DNA of 34,561 nt from Deferribacteres bacterium (lineage in GTDB: Bacteria; Nitrospirota; Thermodesulfovibrionia; UBA6902), in the NCBI GenBank assembly GCA_013152795.1, contig JAADFS010000192.1, positions 1 to 34,561 of the forward strand, in the 5' to 3' direction. How positions within the stretch are numbered: the first letter of the stretch is position 1; each line of letters starts with the position of its first letter. Shown here piece after piece: positions 8,161-16,363 of this stretch. The position numbers and the translations under genes are program-made. Below the pieces are notes generated by a model, which was not told the DNA's origin, ran no database searches, and was given only the letters and a program-made list of their open reading frames with translations.

Positions 8161-10359
8161 TTAGAACATCGGTTCCATCTCAAGCGCCGGATGCCCGACA
8201 CTTGCAAGATATTCCAGAAGCTTTTCAGAATCTTCCGCGATAGTCTCATCCGCAATCTTATCCATTAAATCAGGCACCCCCTCTTCCTCGCACCTCTTTT
8301 TGAAATCCTCGGCGATTCTCTCCTTGAGATTCTTTGTCATCCAGACTATTCTCCTGATTCCGCCGTCTGCATAGAGGAACTTGCGGCTTGTAATGAAATT
8401 CACCCCTATCCCCATAAAACCGGGGTTCTGCGTGCCTCCACCGACTGTACCGGCCAGTGTGGAGAATTTCATTCCAACAGGGGTCATGCCTGTATGGCCT
8501 CTCTGCACGAGCATTACCCCGTTGGCCTCAGGGATAATTGCAACGATACACTCAAAACAGCCGCAGGATGTCATGGGATTATCCATGATTGTGTACAGAT
8601 TGAGCGATTCAACCGCACCCGCGGAATTGGCCTTGAGGTATTCATCAACACCGGCCCACCTGCCTGCCTTGGCGTCCAGCACCTCGCCCTTCTTTATGGG
8701 CTGGTTGCCGCCTGTGGGGTCTATCTCGAAGGCGGCCTTTGTGTCCAGCCAGTTGTAAGCGCCGCACAGACCCAGGCGCTCCGGGCTTATAACGCATACG
8801 TGGGACGGCGCGAACGACTGGCACAGGAGGCAGGAGTAATAGGTATCCACTGATTCGTCCGTGAGGCCGGCAAGCCTGTGGTCCCTTTCCTTGTAGACGG
8901 CCCTTGCCTGTTCCTGGAGTTCGAGGACGTCCTTTTCATCGAAATAAAGTGTGACCTGGACCTTATCGACAATCGCCTTGAACCTGTTGTGTGTCATGGT
9001 GTTGTGTATTATGCCGATATGCTCCAGCGTGATGCCGTCCTTGTACGCCTGTTTGCTGATTCTCATCCATACGATGTCGCGTTGTCCCATGTGCCACAGG
9101 CCCTGTGCTTCGTTTATGTTATGATGGAGCTTTCTCTCGATAATGGCCTCAAAGTCCTTCTGCATCTTCCGGCCTGCAACGTCTATGACAATCCCGAGCG
9201 GCATCTGCCCGCCGGCCTTGTATCTCTCTTCTATATCAGTGCCCACAAGCACTACTTTGCCGTCTTCGATCTCATCCATTTCCCTTGTTCTTACCCATTC
9301 AAATGCAGGTGTGCGGTTGCCGCCGAACTCTATGAACATGTCTTCTTTCCTGATCCTCTCGCCCTCGAATGCAGGGCCGTAGGAGACGGGGATAGGCGGT
9401 TTCTCAACCGTTACCTTAAGCCCTCTGACCTCAAAGGCCCTCTGTACGATCTTGCTGTGGTCGAGTTCTTTTTCGACATGCTCGTAGGTGCATACCCCTG
9501 TCGGGTGGATGACCGGGACATCGGTATCGCATATTGCGGGGTATCCCATATTGATGGCTCCGGCACCCGTGGACCACTTGACGTCGTCAAGCTCGCCCAG
9601 GACAAGGGCGAAAGCAAAGACCCTGTCTTTTGTATATTTCAGATGCGCCTTGTAATCCCCGGGCTTGTTGCCGCCGAAGATCAGGGACGCCCTGATGGAC
9701 CAGTCGAGCGCATAGAGTGTATGTTCTGTTTTCGTGCCGAGAGGGACGATATATGTATCCCAGCCGAGCTCGACATTCTTCCTCAGAAGTTGCCTCGTGA
9801 CGCTGTCGCCTCCCGATTCCCCGGAGAGGAATATGAGGATGTTCTTTTCCTGCAGTTCCCTCACGATTTTCACCGCGGTTTCATCATCAGGGGCCGCGCC
9901 GATGATGGCTGCAAAACCCGGCATCCTGCCGTCAACAAGCTGGATGCCCAGGTTTCTCTGAATGGTGTCCGTGATGAAGCCGTTGTATACATAACCTGTT
10001 TCAGGGTCTGTATCCGGCTCAAGCCCCTCAATATATCTCAGGGCCAGTATGATCTCCTCGCAGAAAAGGGTTGCCATGCCCGAATCCAGGGCCTCTCCGA
10101 GATATGGTTTCCAGAGCTTTTCCTCCGGCTCCTCGTGCAGCATCTCCCTTGCCATTTCCAGGGCAACCTTCATGTCGGCAAGTGTCTTGACAGGGAATGC
10201 CGTCATTGCATACACCAGCGGAAGGTAAAAAGCAGTGTCCGGAAACTCAAACACGAAGTCCTTTCCTTTTTCCGCAATCGCCTTATCAAGCATCTCCTCC
10301 GCCGTCCTGAAGAGACTGTGTGAAGCCCTTATTGCAGCAGAGGCAATTATCTTTGACAT
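8161..10359 (-). CDS. acsB: Acetyl-CoA synthase (CO dehydrogenase/acetyl-CoA synthase alpha subunit)
   Basis: A 732-residue AcsB, close to the 729 residues of the Moorella enzyme. It condenses CO, a methyl group from the corrinoid iron-sulfur protein, and CoA into acetyl-CoA at the Ni-Ni-[4Fe-4S] A-cluster. The expected ligands are all present at Cys510, 513, 522, 532, 599 and 601 (motifs CLLCQSF, VCVISPE, LGLCGAY and TSCGCFEC), offset by four residues from the Moorella numbering I recall. AGGAGG precedes the ATG. It lies 47 bases downstream of the PerR-like gene and upstream of acsA on the same strand, so the regulator, synthase and CODH are probably one transcript. Confidence 0.98.
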   Translation of the reverse strand: MSKIIASAAIRASHSLFRTAEEMLDKAIAEKGKDFVFEFPDTAFYLPLVYAMTAFPVKTLADMKVALEMAREMLHEEPEEKLWKPYLGEALDSGMATLFCEEIILALRYIEGLEPDTDPETGYVYNGFITDTIQRNLGIQLVDGRMPGFAAIIGAAPDDETAVKIVRELQEKNILIFLSGESGGDSVTRQLLRKNVELGWDTYIVPLGTKTEHTLYALDWSIRASLIFGGNKPGDYKAHLKYTKDRVFAFALVLGELDDVKWSTGAGAINMGYPAICDTDVPVIHPTGVCTYEHVEKELDHSKIVQRAFEVRGLKVTVEKPPIPVSYGPAFEGERIRKEDMFIEFGGNRTPAFEWVRTREMDEIEDGKVVLVGTDIEERYKAGGQMPLGIVIDVAGRKMQKDFEAIIERKLHHNINEAQGLWHMGQRDIVWMRISKQAYKDGITLEHIGIIHNTMTHNRFKAIVDKVQVTLYFDEKDVLELQEQARAVYKERDHRLAGLTDESVDTYYSCLLCQSFAPSHVCVISPERLGLCGAYNWLDTKAAFEIDPTGGNQPIKKGEVLDAKAGRWAGVDEYLKANSAGAVESLNLYTIMDNPMTSCGCFECIVAIIPEANGVMLVQRGHTGMTPVGMKFSTLAGTVGGGTQNPGFMGIGVNFITSRKFLYADGGIRRIVWMTKNLKERIAEDFKKRCEEEGVPDLMDKIADETIAEDSEKLLEYLASVGHPALEMEPMF

Positions 10360-10406
10360 TTCAACCTCCTAAACGGTAATTATATGTACGGTAATAAATC
10401 TCCTGC

Positions 10407-10805
10407 CTAATGGCGCTTCCTGCACTTCCGGCATAAGCCGTAAAACTCGATACTGTTGCCGAGCAATTCAAATCCGTGTGTGAGCTCTTCCGGCACGTCC
10501 AGCTTGAAATCCGTGTGCAGATCGAGAATCTTCTTGCACTTAATGCACAAAATATGGTGGTGTTTGGTGGTGTCCGGGTCATATCTTTTCTTGCCGGAAT
10601 CTATCTTGAGCTCCTTCACGCGTTGTTTGTTTTTCAGCGCCTCAAGCGTGTTGTAAACCGTTGCAAAAGACATTGTGGGATAGTGTTTCAGCACCGCCTT
10701 GTAAATGTCTTCGGCAGACGGATGCGACTTGTTGCCCCTCAGAAAATTCAGTATGGCAAGCCGCTGGGGCGTTAATTTAATCTGAAGTCGTCTGAATTCT
10801 TTCAT
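10407..10805 (-). CDS. perR: Fur-family regulator of PerR type
   Basis: A metal-dependent repressor of about 132 residues. The winged-helix part contains LTPQRLAILNFL and the recognition region SFATVYNTLEAL. The two CxxC pairs (CIKC and CRKC) match the structural zinc site of PerR. The regulatory ligands of PerR also seem present: His in SHPSAED, Asp in KRYDPD, the HHH run and Asp in ILDL. PerR proteins sense peroxide through oxidation of iron-coordinating histidines; that function is inferred here from the ligands. I used the ATG at 10805; an in-frame TTG at 10835 would add ten residues. The gene sits directly upstream of acsB, and a PerR-box-like palindrome lies about 115 bases upstream of its start. 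Confidence 0.85.
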   Translation of the reverse strand: MKEFRRLQIKLTPQRLAILNFLRGNKSHPSAEDIYKAVLKHYPTMSFATVYNTLEALKNKQRVKELKIDSGKKRYDPDTTKHHHILCIKCKKILDLHTDFKLDVPEELTHGFELLGNSIEFYGLCRKCRKRH

Positions 10806-10920
10806 GGTTTTGATTTTTCTTCTGTCATTCCTCAACTTCTCCGGGGGTCGTTTTTCCGGCAGGGATTACCGGTGTGCTCCCGCCTCCGGGAATGACACGT
10901 TCTTAAGTACTCAAATTAGT

Positions 10921-10935
10921 TAATAATAATTATTA
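10921..10935. promoter_or_regulatory. PerR-box-like 7-1-7 palindrome
   Basis: The 15 bases TAATAATAATTATTA form a perfect 7-1-7 inverted repeat (TAATAAT, A, ATTATTA). This is the architecture and AT-rich character of Fur/PerR operators (PerR consensus TTATAATnATTATAA). It lies in an AT-rich stretch between acsC and the PerR-like gene, where a promoter for perR-acsB-acsA would be expected. Autoregulation and control of the CODH/ACS genes are inferred. Confidence 0.55.
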
Positions 10936-11015
10936 GTTAATAAAACGTCATAATATCTTACAGATGTCCGCCCCCCCTGTCAAACAGGCTGCACATAAAT
11001 AAACCCTCCAGGGGC

Positions 11016-11038
11016 GTAAAAATACCGCCCGCGGGCGG
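11016..11038 (-). terminator. Candidate intrinsic terminator after acsC
   Basis: On the minus strand a perfect GC-rich palindrome (CCGCCCGCGGGCGG, 11025-11038) is followed by TATTTTTA. It lies 44 bases past the acsC stop. The T run is short, so it may be only partly efficient, separating the acsEDC transcript from perR-acsBA. Confidence 0.5.
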
Positions 11039-11081
11039 GAGGGAGGGCCTGCAGCGTTCAGGCAACATCAGGCCAGAAAAC

Positions 11082-12422
11082 CTATGCACGGTTTTTCAGA
11101 AAAGTCGGAATGGCGTTCGCCTCCCTCGGGCCGACCGTTATCTTCCATCCCTCGAGCTTGTCCTCGAGCGCGCCGCTGAGGATTGCAACCTGACCCGGCA
11201 GGATAAGCTCCTTGTGGCTGATCTGGTTCTCCACCCCGCTTTCCTTTATGAACTGCGCGATCTTTGCGGCCGTGAACTTACCGGCAGCCCAGGCAGTCAG
11301 AACGGAAAGACCCTCGCAGTCCATTACGGCAAGCCGTGCCGGCACCCGGCTGTTTTCAATCTCACCCGATACAATGAAATAGGTGAGCGAGAAATTCGTT
11401 GTAATCATAAGCGGTGAATCCGGACCCGGCTCTCCGATTTCGTAAATCTTCTGCTCCACCTGCATCGGCACCTGCGGGTCGGTGTAGAGATTCTGCCTCA
11501 GCGTGAAGAGCGCGAGATTCTTCCACTTTTCAATACTGCCGAGTATGACTATTGAGGCGTATTTGGCGATTGCCACAGAGGCAATGGATGCCTCGAAAAG
11601 GGGATCATCCCTCAACACGCTGTTTATCACCGGATATCCGAGCGGTTTGAAGTTCTTCTTAAGCGCAGAACGCCTGATCTGCGTATTGTGCTCTATGATC
11701 TCCCTTGCCGTCTTTGCGCCGGAGTCAAGTACGATATCCTCCACGCCGAGCCCCTTGATCTTTTCAGTGAGCACCGAGAGGGCCTCCGGACCCTGCGCGC
11801 ATGCAACAAGGGGAACACCGTGAGCCTTTGCAACAGCGGCCATGGCTTCGGCGTTTCCGTCATCAGCTCCGTAGATCAGCGGCTTTCTCTCTGCAACGGC
11901 CTTTACGGCGGCCTCGGCCGCAGCGACATCCTTGCAGTTCAGTATGATGGCCGCCTCCGGCGCCTTCTCCGCCACAAGCCTTACGGCAGCCTCATATCTG
12001 GCGGCGTCGCCCGAAGCATATTCCACGGATATGGCATCAACCCTCAGTTTCTGCCCCACCCGGTCGATTTCGGAAGAGGCCACTTCGGATGCCTTTTCCG
12101 CAAGTTCGCCGTCGCTTAAGCTGTCTTTAACATTAAGCGCCAGGGCACAGGGATTGATGAACTTCTTCTCATGCCTGAACAGAACGGTCTCTCCGCCCAG
12201 CTTTACAGCCTTTTCCCCGGTGCCGAGCTCGAATGACCTTATGGGCGGCGCCGACGCCTCGCCGAGGGTTTTCTTTGCCTCCTCCGACACATCAGGACAC
12301 GCTGAAAGCTCCACGCCTCCCTGCGCGAGTTTCATTGCAAAGGCCAGACATGTGGGAAATCCGCATTTCTTGCAGTTTGTCTTCGGAAGAAGCTTAAATA
12401 TCTGAATTCCGGTTAATGCCAT
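11082..12422 (-). CDS. acsC: Corrinoid iron-sulfur protein, large subunit
   Basis: A 446-residue gamma subunit of CFeSP, which carries a methyl group on cobalt from methyltetrahydrofolate to the A-cluster of AcsB. The N-terminal [4Fe-4S] domain has Cys17, 20, 25 and 42 (CKKCGFPTC and SACPDVS). It is followed by the TIM-barrel domain and the C-terminal corrinoid-binding domain. GGAGG lies 7 bases before the ATG, and the acsD stop is 20 bases upstream. The order acsE-acsD-acsC keeps the methyl-branch genes together in one transcript. Confidence 0.96.
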   Translation of the reverse strand: MALTGIQIFKLLPKTNCKKCGFPTCLAFAMKLAQGGVELSACPDVSEEAKKTLGEASAPPIRSFELGTGEKAVKLGGETVLFRHEKKFINPCALALNVKDSLSDGELAEKASEVASSEIDRVGQKLRVDAISVEYASGDAARYEAAVRLVAEKAPEAAIILNCKDVAAAEAAVKAVAERKPLIYGADDGNAEAMAAVAKAHGVPLVACAQGPEALSVLTEKIKGLGVEDIVLDSGAKTAREIIEHNTQIRRSALKKNFKPLGYPVINSVLRDDPLFEASIASVAIAKYASIVILGSIEKWKNLALFTLRQNLYTDPQVPMQVEQKIYEIGEPGPDSPLMITTNFSLTYFIVSGEIENSRVPARLAVMDCEGLSVLTAWAAGKFTAAKIAQFIKESGVENQISHKELILPGQVAILSGALEDKLEGWKITVGPREANAIPTFLKNRA

Positions 12423-12442
12423 TGTTTACCTCCATATTTTGC

Positions 12443-13384
12443 TCAAACCAGTTCACCGATGGTCTTTTCAACGGTCTCTATCGCCGCAGGATGCCTCATG
12501 ATAAGGAGGTTTGTCCCGGCCAGAAGCATCGCCGTTGCGGTAATCGCCTCCCAGGCAATGCCCCTCTCACGGAGCGCCCCCCATTCAGGAACATCCGCTT
12601 CCGGGGCAACGGTCTCCTTTATCTTCCAGACATACATGCCGACATCCCCGAGTATCGGAGGCTGCATGGTCGGATCATTCTGGGCAAGCGCGGCAAGCCG
12701 TATCCTCTCCATCACTGAATAGGTATACTCCAGGCCGTACCCGAGCGCAGAGCACATCGGGTCTGTAATGAGCTTTTCTTTGCTGAAACCCATCTGGGTT
12801 ATCAGGATGTTCAACTGTTTTGCAAGATTGATGTCAAGCTCCGACATTGCTATCAGTTTATGATTATGCGCGAGGGCCGCGGCCACTATGGTTTTGTAAT
12901 TGCCCTCCTGGGCCTTTCCGATTATGCAGTTGTACCCGCTTGCAGCCTCGGCTGCGGCAACCAGCACCGTGGAGTCCTTTTCAATGTGGTTGGAGCCGAG
13001 TATGACAAGGGGCACATCAACAGCCGCCAGCACATCCTTGACGGTCTTGGCGGCATCCTCGGCAGACCTGTCGTCCCTGTCTGGATGGGTGCTCAGAAGC
13101 CTGAGCGCAATGGCCTTTGCATTCAGGACATCCTGGCAGTGTTTGGCCCATGCAACAGGATCGCCGCTTACATCCTTGTATGCCTCTTTTACTGTATCCG
13201 GCCAGTCATCGGGCGGACAGTCCTGAATCTCATAGGCAATCACGGGCTTGTTGGGCTGTTGTCCTTCAAAGGACAGGAACGGAAGGGTGTTTTCACCGCC
13301 TACTGTAACCGCCCTGTCGTCTTTGCCGAAATCAAAGCTTAGGACTTTACCGGTATATGACTCCTTAGGAATAACGTAAGACAT
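12443..13384 (-). CDS. acsD: Corrinoid iron-sulfur protein, small subunit
   Basis: A 313-residue beta subunit of CFeSP, of the usual length. It has a TIM-barrel-type fold with the conserved segments PVIAYEIQDCPPDDWPD near residue 50 and DPMCSALGYGLEYTYSVMERIR near 210, as in AcsD/CdhD. It pairs with AcsC (20 bases downstream) and supports cobalamin binding at the subunit interface. GGAGG precedes the ATG. It is encoded between acsE and acsC. Confidence 0.95.
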   Translation of the reverse strand: MSYVIPKESYTGKVLSFDFGKDDRAVTVGGENTLPFLSFEGQQPNKPVIAYEIQDCPPDDWPDTVKEAYKDVSGDPVAWAKHCQDVLNAKAIALRLLSTHPDRDDRSAEDAAKTVKDVLAAVDVPLVILGSNHIEKDSTVLVAAAEAASGYNCIIGKAQEGNYKTIVAAALAHNHKLIAMSELDINLAKQLNILITQMGFSKEKLITDPMCSALGYGLEYTYSVMERIRLAALAQNDPTMQPPILGDVGMYVWKIKETVAPEADVPEWGALRERGIAWEAITATAMLLAGTNLLIMRHPAAIETVEKTIGELV

Positions 13385-13442
13385 ATTGACCTCCGTAAAA
13401 AGATTTGCTCAGGAAACAGACGCTGCTGCATTGAGCCTTTCA

Positions 13443-14231
13443 TTACATCTCCAGGTACGAGTGCGCATAAAGTGTATTTCCGAGAAAGATGTCCGTTGTC
13501 TTGAGCACATCCATAAGATCTTTGTCAAGAGGGTTCATGATCGCCGCTGAAAGACCCTCGTACATAAGCAGTGTCAGGTATACCCTGTCTATCAGGCTTC
13601 TCATCTCCTTCGGCACGCCGTTTGATACATTACTCAGCCCCACAACCGTTTTCATCGGGGGGTCATTCAGTTCCTGGAACATCTTCACGGCCTTGATGGC
13701 ATGGATGGCCTGATCCTGCATTGTGCAGACCTGGAGAATCAGCGGATCAAGGAAAAGATCTTCCATCGGCACGCCGTATTCAGCGGCCCTGGCCATAATC
13801 TCGGCGGCTATCCCGCATCTTTCCTCCGCGTCGGCAGGCAGGCTGCCCTTTCCGAGGGTCAGGGCGATACACTGCGCATTGTGTTTCGCCGCCATCTCGA
13901 GCATGACAAACCTGTCCGGCTCATTTGACGTGGAGTTGATAAGGGGCCTTCCCCATTCATTGTTATGCACCTGCAGGCCCGCCTCAAGCGCGGCCGCATT
14001 GGTGGTATCCAGGCACAGGGGGGCCTGCACCACCTGCTGTATGCTCTCGACCATCCACTTCATGAGGTCTTCGCCGTTTTCCTCGGCAGGACCTATATTT
14101 ACGTCTATGAAGTGTGCGCCTGCCTTCCACTGGGCTGCGGCAAGCTCCTGGATGGGTTTGGGGTCGCGGGCATTCATCGCCTCCCTGACCTTTTTCGCTA
14201 TAACGCTGATTTTTTCACCTATAATTATCAT
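13443..14231 (-). CDS. acsE: Methyltetrahydrofolate:corrinoid iron-sulfur protein methyltransferase
   Basis: A 262-residue pterin-binding TIM-barrel enzyme of the AcsE family that moves the methyl group of 5-methyltetrahydrofolate to Co(I) of CFeSP. The pterin-binding motifs are visible: HFIDVNIGPAEENGED near residue 36, DTTNAAALEAGL near 79, NSTSNEPDR near 98 and VGLSNVSNGVP near 199, which contains the conserved asparagine. AAGGAG lies about 9 bases before the ATG. It is first in the minus-strand acsEDC unit and divergent from the MtrA-like gene. A TATAAT element lies about 70 bases upstream. Confidence 0.96.
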   Translation of the reverse strand: MIIIGEKISVIAKKVREAMNARDPKPIQELAAAQWKAGAHFIDVNIGPAEENGEDLMKWMVESIQQVVQAPLCLDTTNAAALEAGLQVHNNEWGRPLINSTSNEPDRFVMLEMAAKHNAQCIALTLGKGSLPADAEERCGIAAEIMARAAEYGVPMEDLFLDPLILQVCTMQDQAIHAIKAVKMFQELNDPPMKTVVGLSNVSNGVPKEMRSLIDRVYLTLLMYEGLSAAIMNPLDKDLMDVLKTTDIFLGNTLYAHSYLEM

Positions 14232-14265
14232 TCTTCCGTTCTCCTTAATTGGGTTTTAAATCCTG

Positions 14266-14306
14266 CAGTTGAGAACTGACAACCTGAAGCAAAGTTGTGA
14301 ATTATA
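14266..14306 (-). promoter_or_regulatory. Candidate acsE promoter with palindrome in the leader
   Basis: On the minus strand a perfect TATAAT occurs at 14306-14301, which would start transcription near 14294 and give a leader of about 60 bases before acsE. No good -35 box is at standard spacing. Within the leader, CAGTTCTCAACTG (14278-14266) is a 5-3-5 inverted repeat. The 213-base divergent region 14232-14444 must also carry the plus-strand promoter for the MtrA-like gene, which I could not place. Confidence 0.4.
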
Positions 14307-14444
14307 ACATAAGTGGGAAGGAAAATATGTGCAATTATTTGGTAATAAGAATTTTAAATAAGAAGTCAGGGGCGGCACGGCGGTGCCGTTACGGGGGGCG
14401 CAGCGGAGTTGAAGTTTTCCGCCGGTATCAGACATAATATTGCC

Positions 14445-15605
14445 ATGAATCCCACGTTCAGGAAGGTCTATTCGGAAATCCAGGGCGGAATGAAGCTCTC
14501 CAAGTGCCGGAAATGCGGCTGCATGAGGGGAACGCTGGAGAATCTCAGGGCATCCCTGCCCTTGCTGAAAATCAAGGATGCAAAGGAACTTCTCCGGCAT
14601 GTGAATGAATGGCTCGGGCAGCTTGAACCGCTCGAATACCCGTGTTTCGGGTGCAAATACTGCATTCCGCCGGAGGCCATGACCAGGCTCACTGCAAAAT
14701 ACCCGGCCCTTGCATCAGCCAGTCTGTCAGGCTGCGGGATGACGGTGAATAATGATTCCTGGCCGCCTGTGGAAGGCGAGTATACTGTGCTGGACGCATC
14801 AGCTCCGGTGGCCGTCTCCACCCTCTCAAGCGTCAAACTCGAGGAAAAGCTGGCCAGGCTCAGGCCCGAAGGTCTCTGCATAGTCGGCAAGACAGAGACG
14901 GAAAACATCGGAATCGACAAAATAGTGAAAAACGTCACTTCCAATCCCGCCATCACCTCCCTGATCCTGGCGGGAAAAGACACCGAGGGGCACCAGAGCG
15001 GGAAAACTCTCCTGGCACTTTGGGAAAACGGGGTGGACGAAAACATGCGCGTGATCGGTTCAAACGGCAGGCGTCCCATACTCAAGAATGTAACCCGCTC
15101 GGATGTGGAAAAATTCAGAAAACAGATACACATAGAAGACCAGATAGGCTGTGAAAACACCCGGACGTTAGCCAGGAAAATCCGGGAAATGTCCCGGAAG
15201 GCCGCTGCAGCGGCGGGTGCTTCCTCTTGCGGATGCCACGGTGACTGCGGCACACCGGCTGTTGCCGTATCAATGCCCTCCCTGTCCGTTGCAAAGGTCG
15301 GTTCTTCAGAAGTTCCCGTGATTACGGCGAAAAAACACAGAAAATCAGCGGTCAGGCTTGACAGCGCGGGGTATTTCGTGATCCTGCCGTCTGAGAAGGA
15401 TAAATCCATCCTGGTGGAGCACTATTCCTATGACAATAAGCTGCTCAGGAAGATCAAAGGCAAAAACAGCCGGGATATTTATTTTACGATTATCAATAAT
15501 AAATGGGTTACAGAGTTAAGCCATGCGGCATACCTGGGGAAAGAACTCGCAAGGGCTGAATTATCCATCAGGGAAGGATTCAAATTTGTTCAGGACGGGG
15601 CATAG
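14445..15605 (+). CDS. MtrA-like corrinoid methyltransferase-subunit domain fused to DUF4346, with N-terminal cysteine cluster
   Basis: About 386 residues. The N-terminus has two cysteine groups, CRKCGC (21-26) and CFGCKYC (67-73), which look like Fe-S or zinc ligands. Residues of about 95-245 (from [12 protein letters not shown] through [13 protein letters not shown] and [14 protein letters not shown] to [15 protein letters not shown]) resemble MtrA, the cobamide-binding subunit of methanogen methyl-H4MPT:CoM methyltransferase. A Cys-rich linker ([10 protein letters not shown]) leads to a C-terminal DUF4346-like domain ending in [14 protein letters not shown]. Its position beside acsEDC points to corrinoid methyl transfer or corrinoid-protein repair, which is inferred. 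I chose the ATG at 14445; an in-frame TTG at 14409 is possible. The stop codon shares a base with the parA GTG. Confidence 0.75.
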   Translation: MNPTFRKVYSEIQGGMKLSKCRKCGCMRGTLENLRASLPLLKIKDAKELLRHVNEWLGQLEPLEYPCFGCKYCIPPEAMTRLTAKYPALASASLSGCGMTVNNDSWPPVEGEYTVLDASAPVAVSTLSSVKLEEKLARLRPEGLCIVGKTETENIGIDKIVKNVTSNPAITSLILAGKDTEGHQSGKTLLALWENGVDENMRVIGSNGRRPILKNVTRSDVEKFRKQIHIEDQIGCENTRTLARKIREMSRKAAAAAGASSCGCHGDCGTPAVAVSMPSLSVAKVGSSEVPVITAKKHRKSAVRLDSAGYFVILPSEKDKSILVEHYSYDNKLLRKIKGKNSRDIYFTIINNKWVTELSHAAYLGKELARAELSIREGFKFVQDGA

Positions 15606-16363
15606 TGGGAAAGGTAACGGCAGTAGCCAACCAGAAGGGGGGCGTTGGAAAGACTACTTCGGCGATTAATCTGGGCGCATCCCTTGCAGGTGAGGGGAAG
15701 CGTGTCCTGCTCATTGATTCCGACCCCCAGGGCAACTCAACAAGCGGCCTCGGCATTGACAAGGAAAACATCAACGGCAGTCTCTATGACCTGTACACCG
15801 GCGCGAAACGCATAGAAAGGATCATCCGCCGGACAGACGTGGAGCGTCTTGAGATCATATCATCGAATATCGAGCTTATAGGCGCCGAGCTTGAGCTTTC
15901 CTCAAGAGAGGGCAGGGAGACGATTCTGAGGCGCGCCCTTGAGCCGGTCAAATACCGGTATGATTACATCTTTATCGACTGCCCGCCTTCGCTGAGCCTG
16001 CTGACACTGAATGCCCTTGTTGCAGCGGACGGCCTCCTCATTCCCATGCAGTGTGAATATTATGCGCTTGAAGGGATCAGCATGCTTCTGAGAACCTTCA
16101 ATATGGTGAAAAGCTCGCTGAATCCCTCCCTTGAGATAGAAGGGATACTGATCACAATGTTTGACGGGAGGATCACCCTCGCCAACCAGGTGACGGATGA
16201 GTTGAGGAGGCATTTCGGCGACAAGGTCTACAGGACGATCATCCCCAGGAATGTCACCCTTGCCGAGGCCCCGAGCCACGGCAAACCGGTTATAATGTAT
16301 GATATACACTCAAAAGGCGCCCGGAGTTACCTGGAGCTTGCAAAGGAGATAATAGGTCAATGA
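15605..16363 (+). CDS. parA: ParA/Soj chromosome-partitioning ATPase
   Basis: A 252-residue ParA with the deviant Walker A motif [13 protein letters not shown] near residue 11 and the [11 protein letters not shown] and [14 protein letters not shown] motifs. It hydrolyses ATP on the nucleoid and works with ParB in origin segregation. It starts with GTG directly on the last base of the upstream stop codon and overlaps parB by four bases (ATGA). CooC nickel-insertion ATPases share the Walker motif, but the ParB partner and the DPQGN signature identify this as ParA. No parS-like palindrome (TGTTTCACGTGAAACA) was seen in the window. Confidence 0.95.
   Translation: MGKVTAVANQKGGVGKTTSAINLGASLAGEGKRVLLIDSDPQGNSTSGLGIDKENINGSLYDLYTGAKRIERIIRRTDVERLEIISSNIELIGAELELSSREGRETILRRALEPVKYRYDYIFIDCPPSLSLLTLNALVAADGLLIPMQCEYYALEGISMLLRTFNMVKSSLNPSLEIEGILITMFDGRITLANQVTDELRRHFGDKVYRTIIPRNVTLAEAPSHGKPVIMYDIHSKGARSYLELAKEIIGQ

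Noticed and set aside
8878-10323. Long open frame of 481 codons on the plus strand opposite acsB
   Set aside because: It is the antisense shadow of a well-supported acsB with complete A-cluster ligands and has no ribosome site or recognisable domain.
10921-10940. Replication-origin-type AT-rich element near parAB
   Set aside because: No DnaA-box cluster (TTATCCACA-like) was seen; the 7-1-7 symmetry beside a PerR gene is better explained as an operator.
14468-15409. 313-codon minus-strand open frame opposite the MtrA-like gene
   Set aside because: Low-complexity Ser/Phe-rich translation typical of an antisense shadow; the plus-strand gene has conserved domains and coupled parA.
15605-16363. 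CooC-type nickel-insertion ATPase for CODH
   Set aside because: The P-loop and proximity to acs genes suggested it, but the [11 protein letters not shown] and [14 protein letters not shown] motifs and the overlapping parB identify ParA/Soj.
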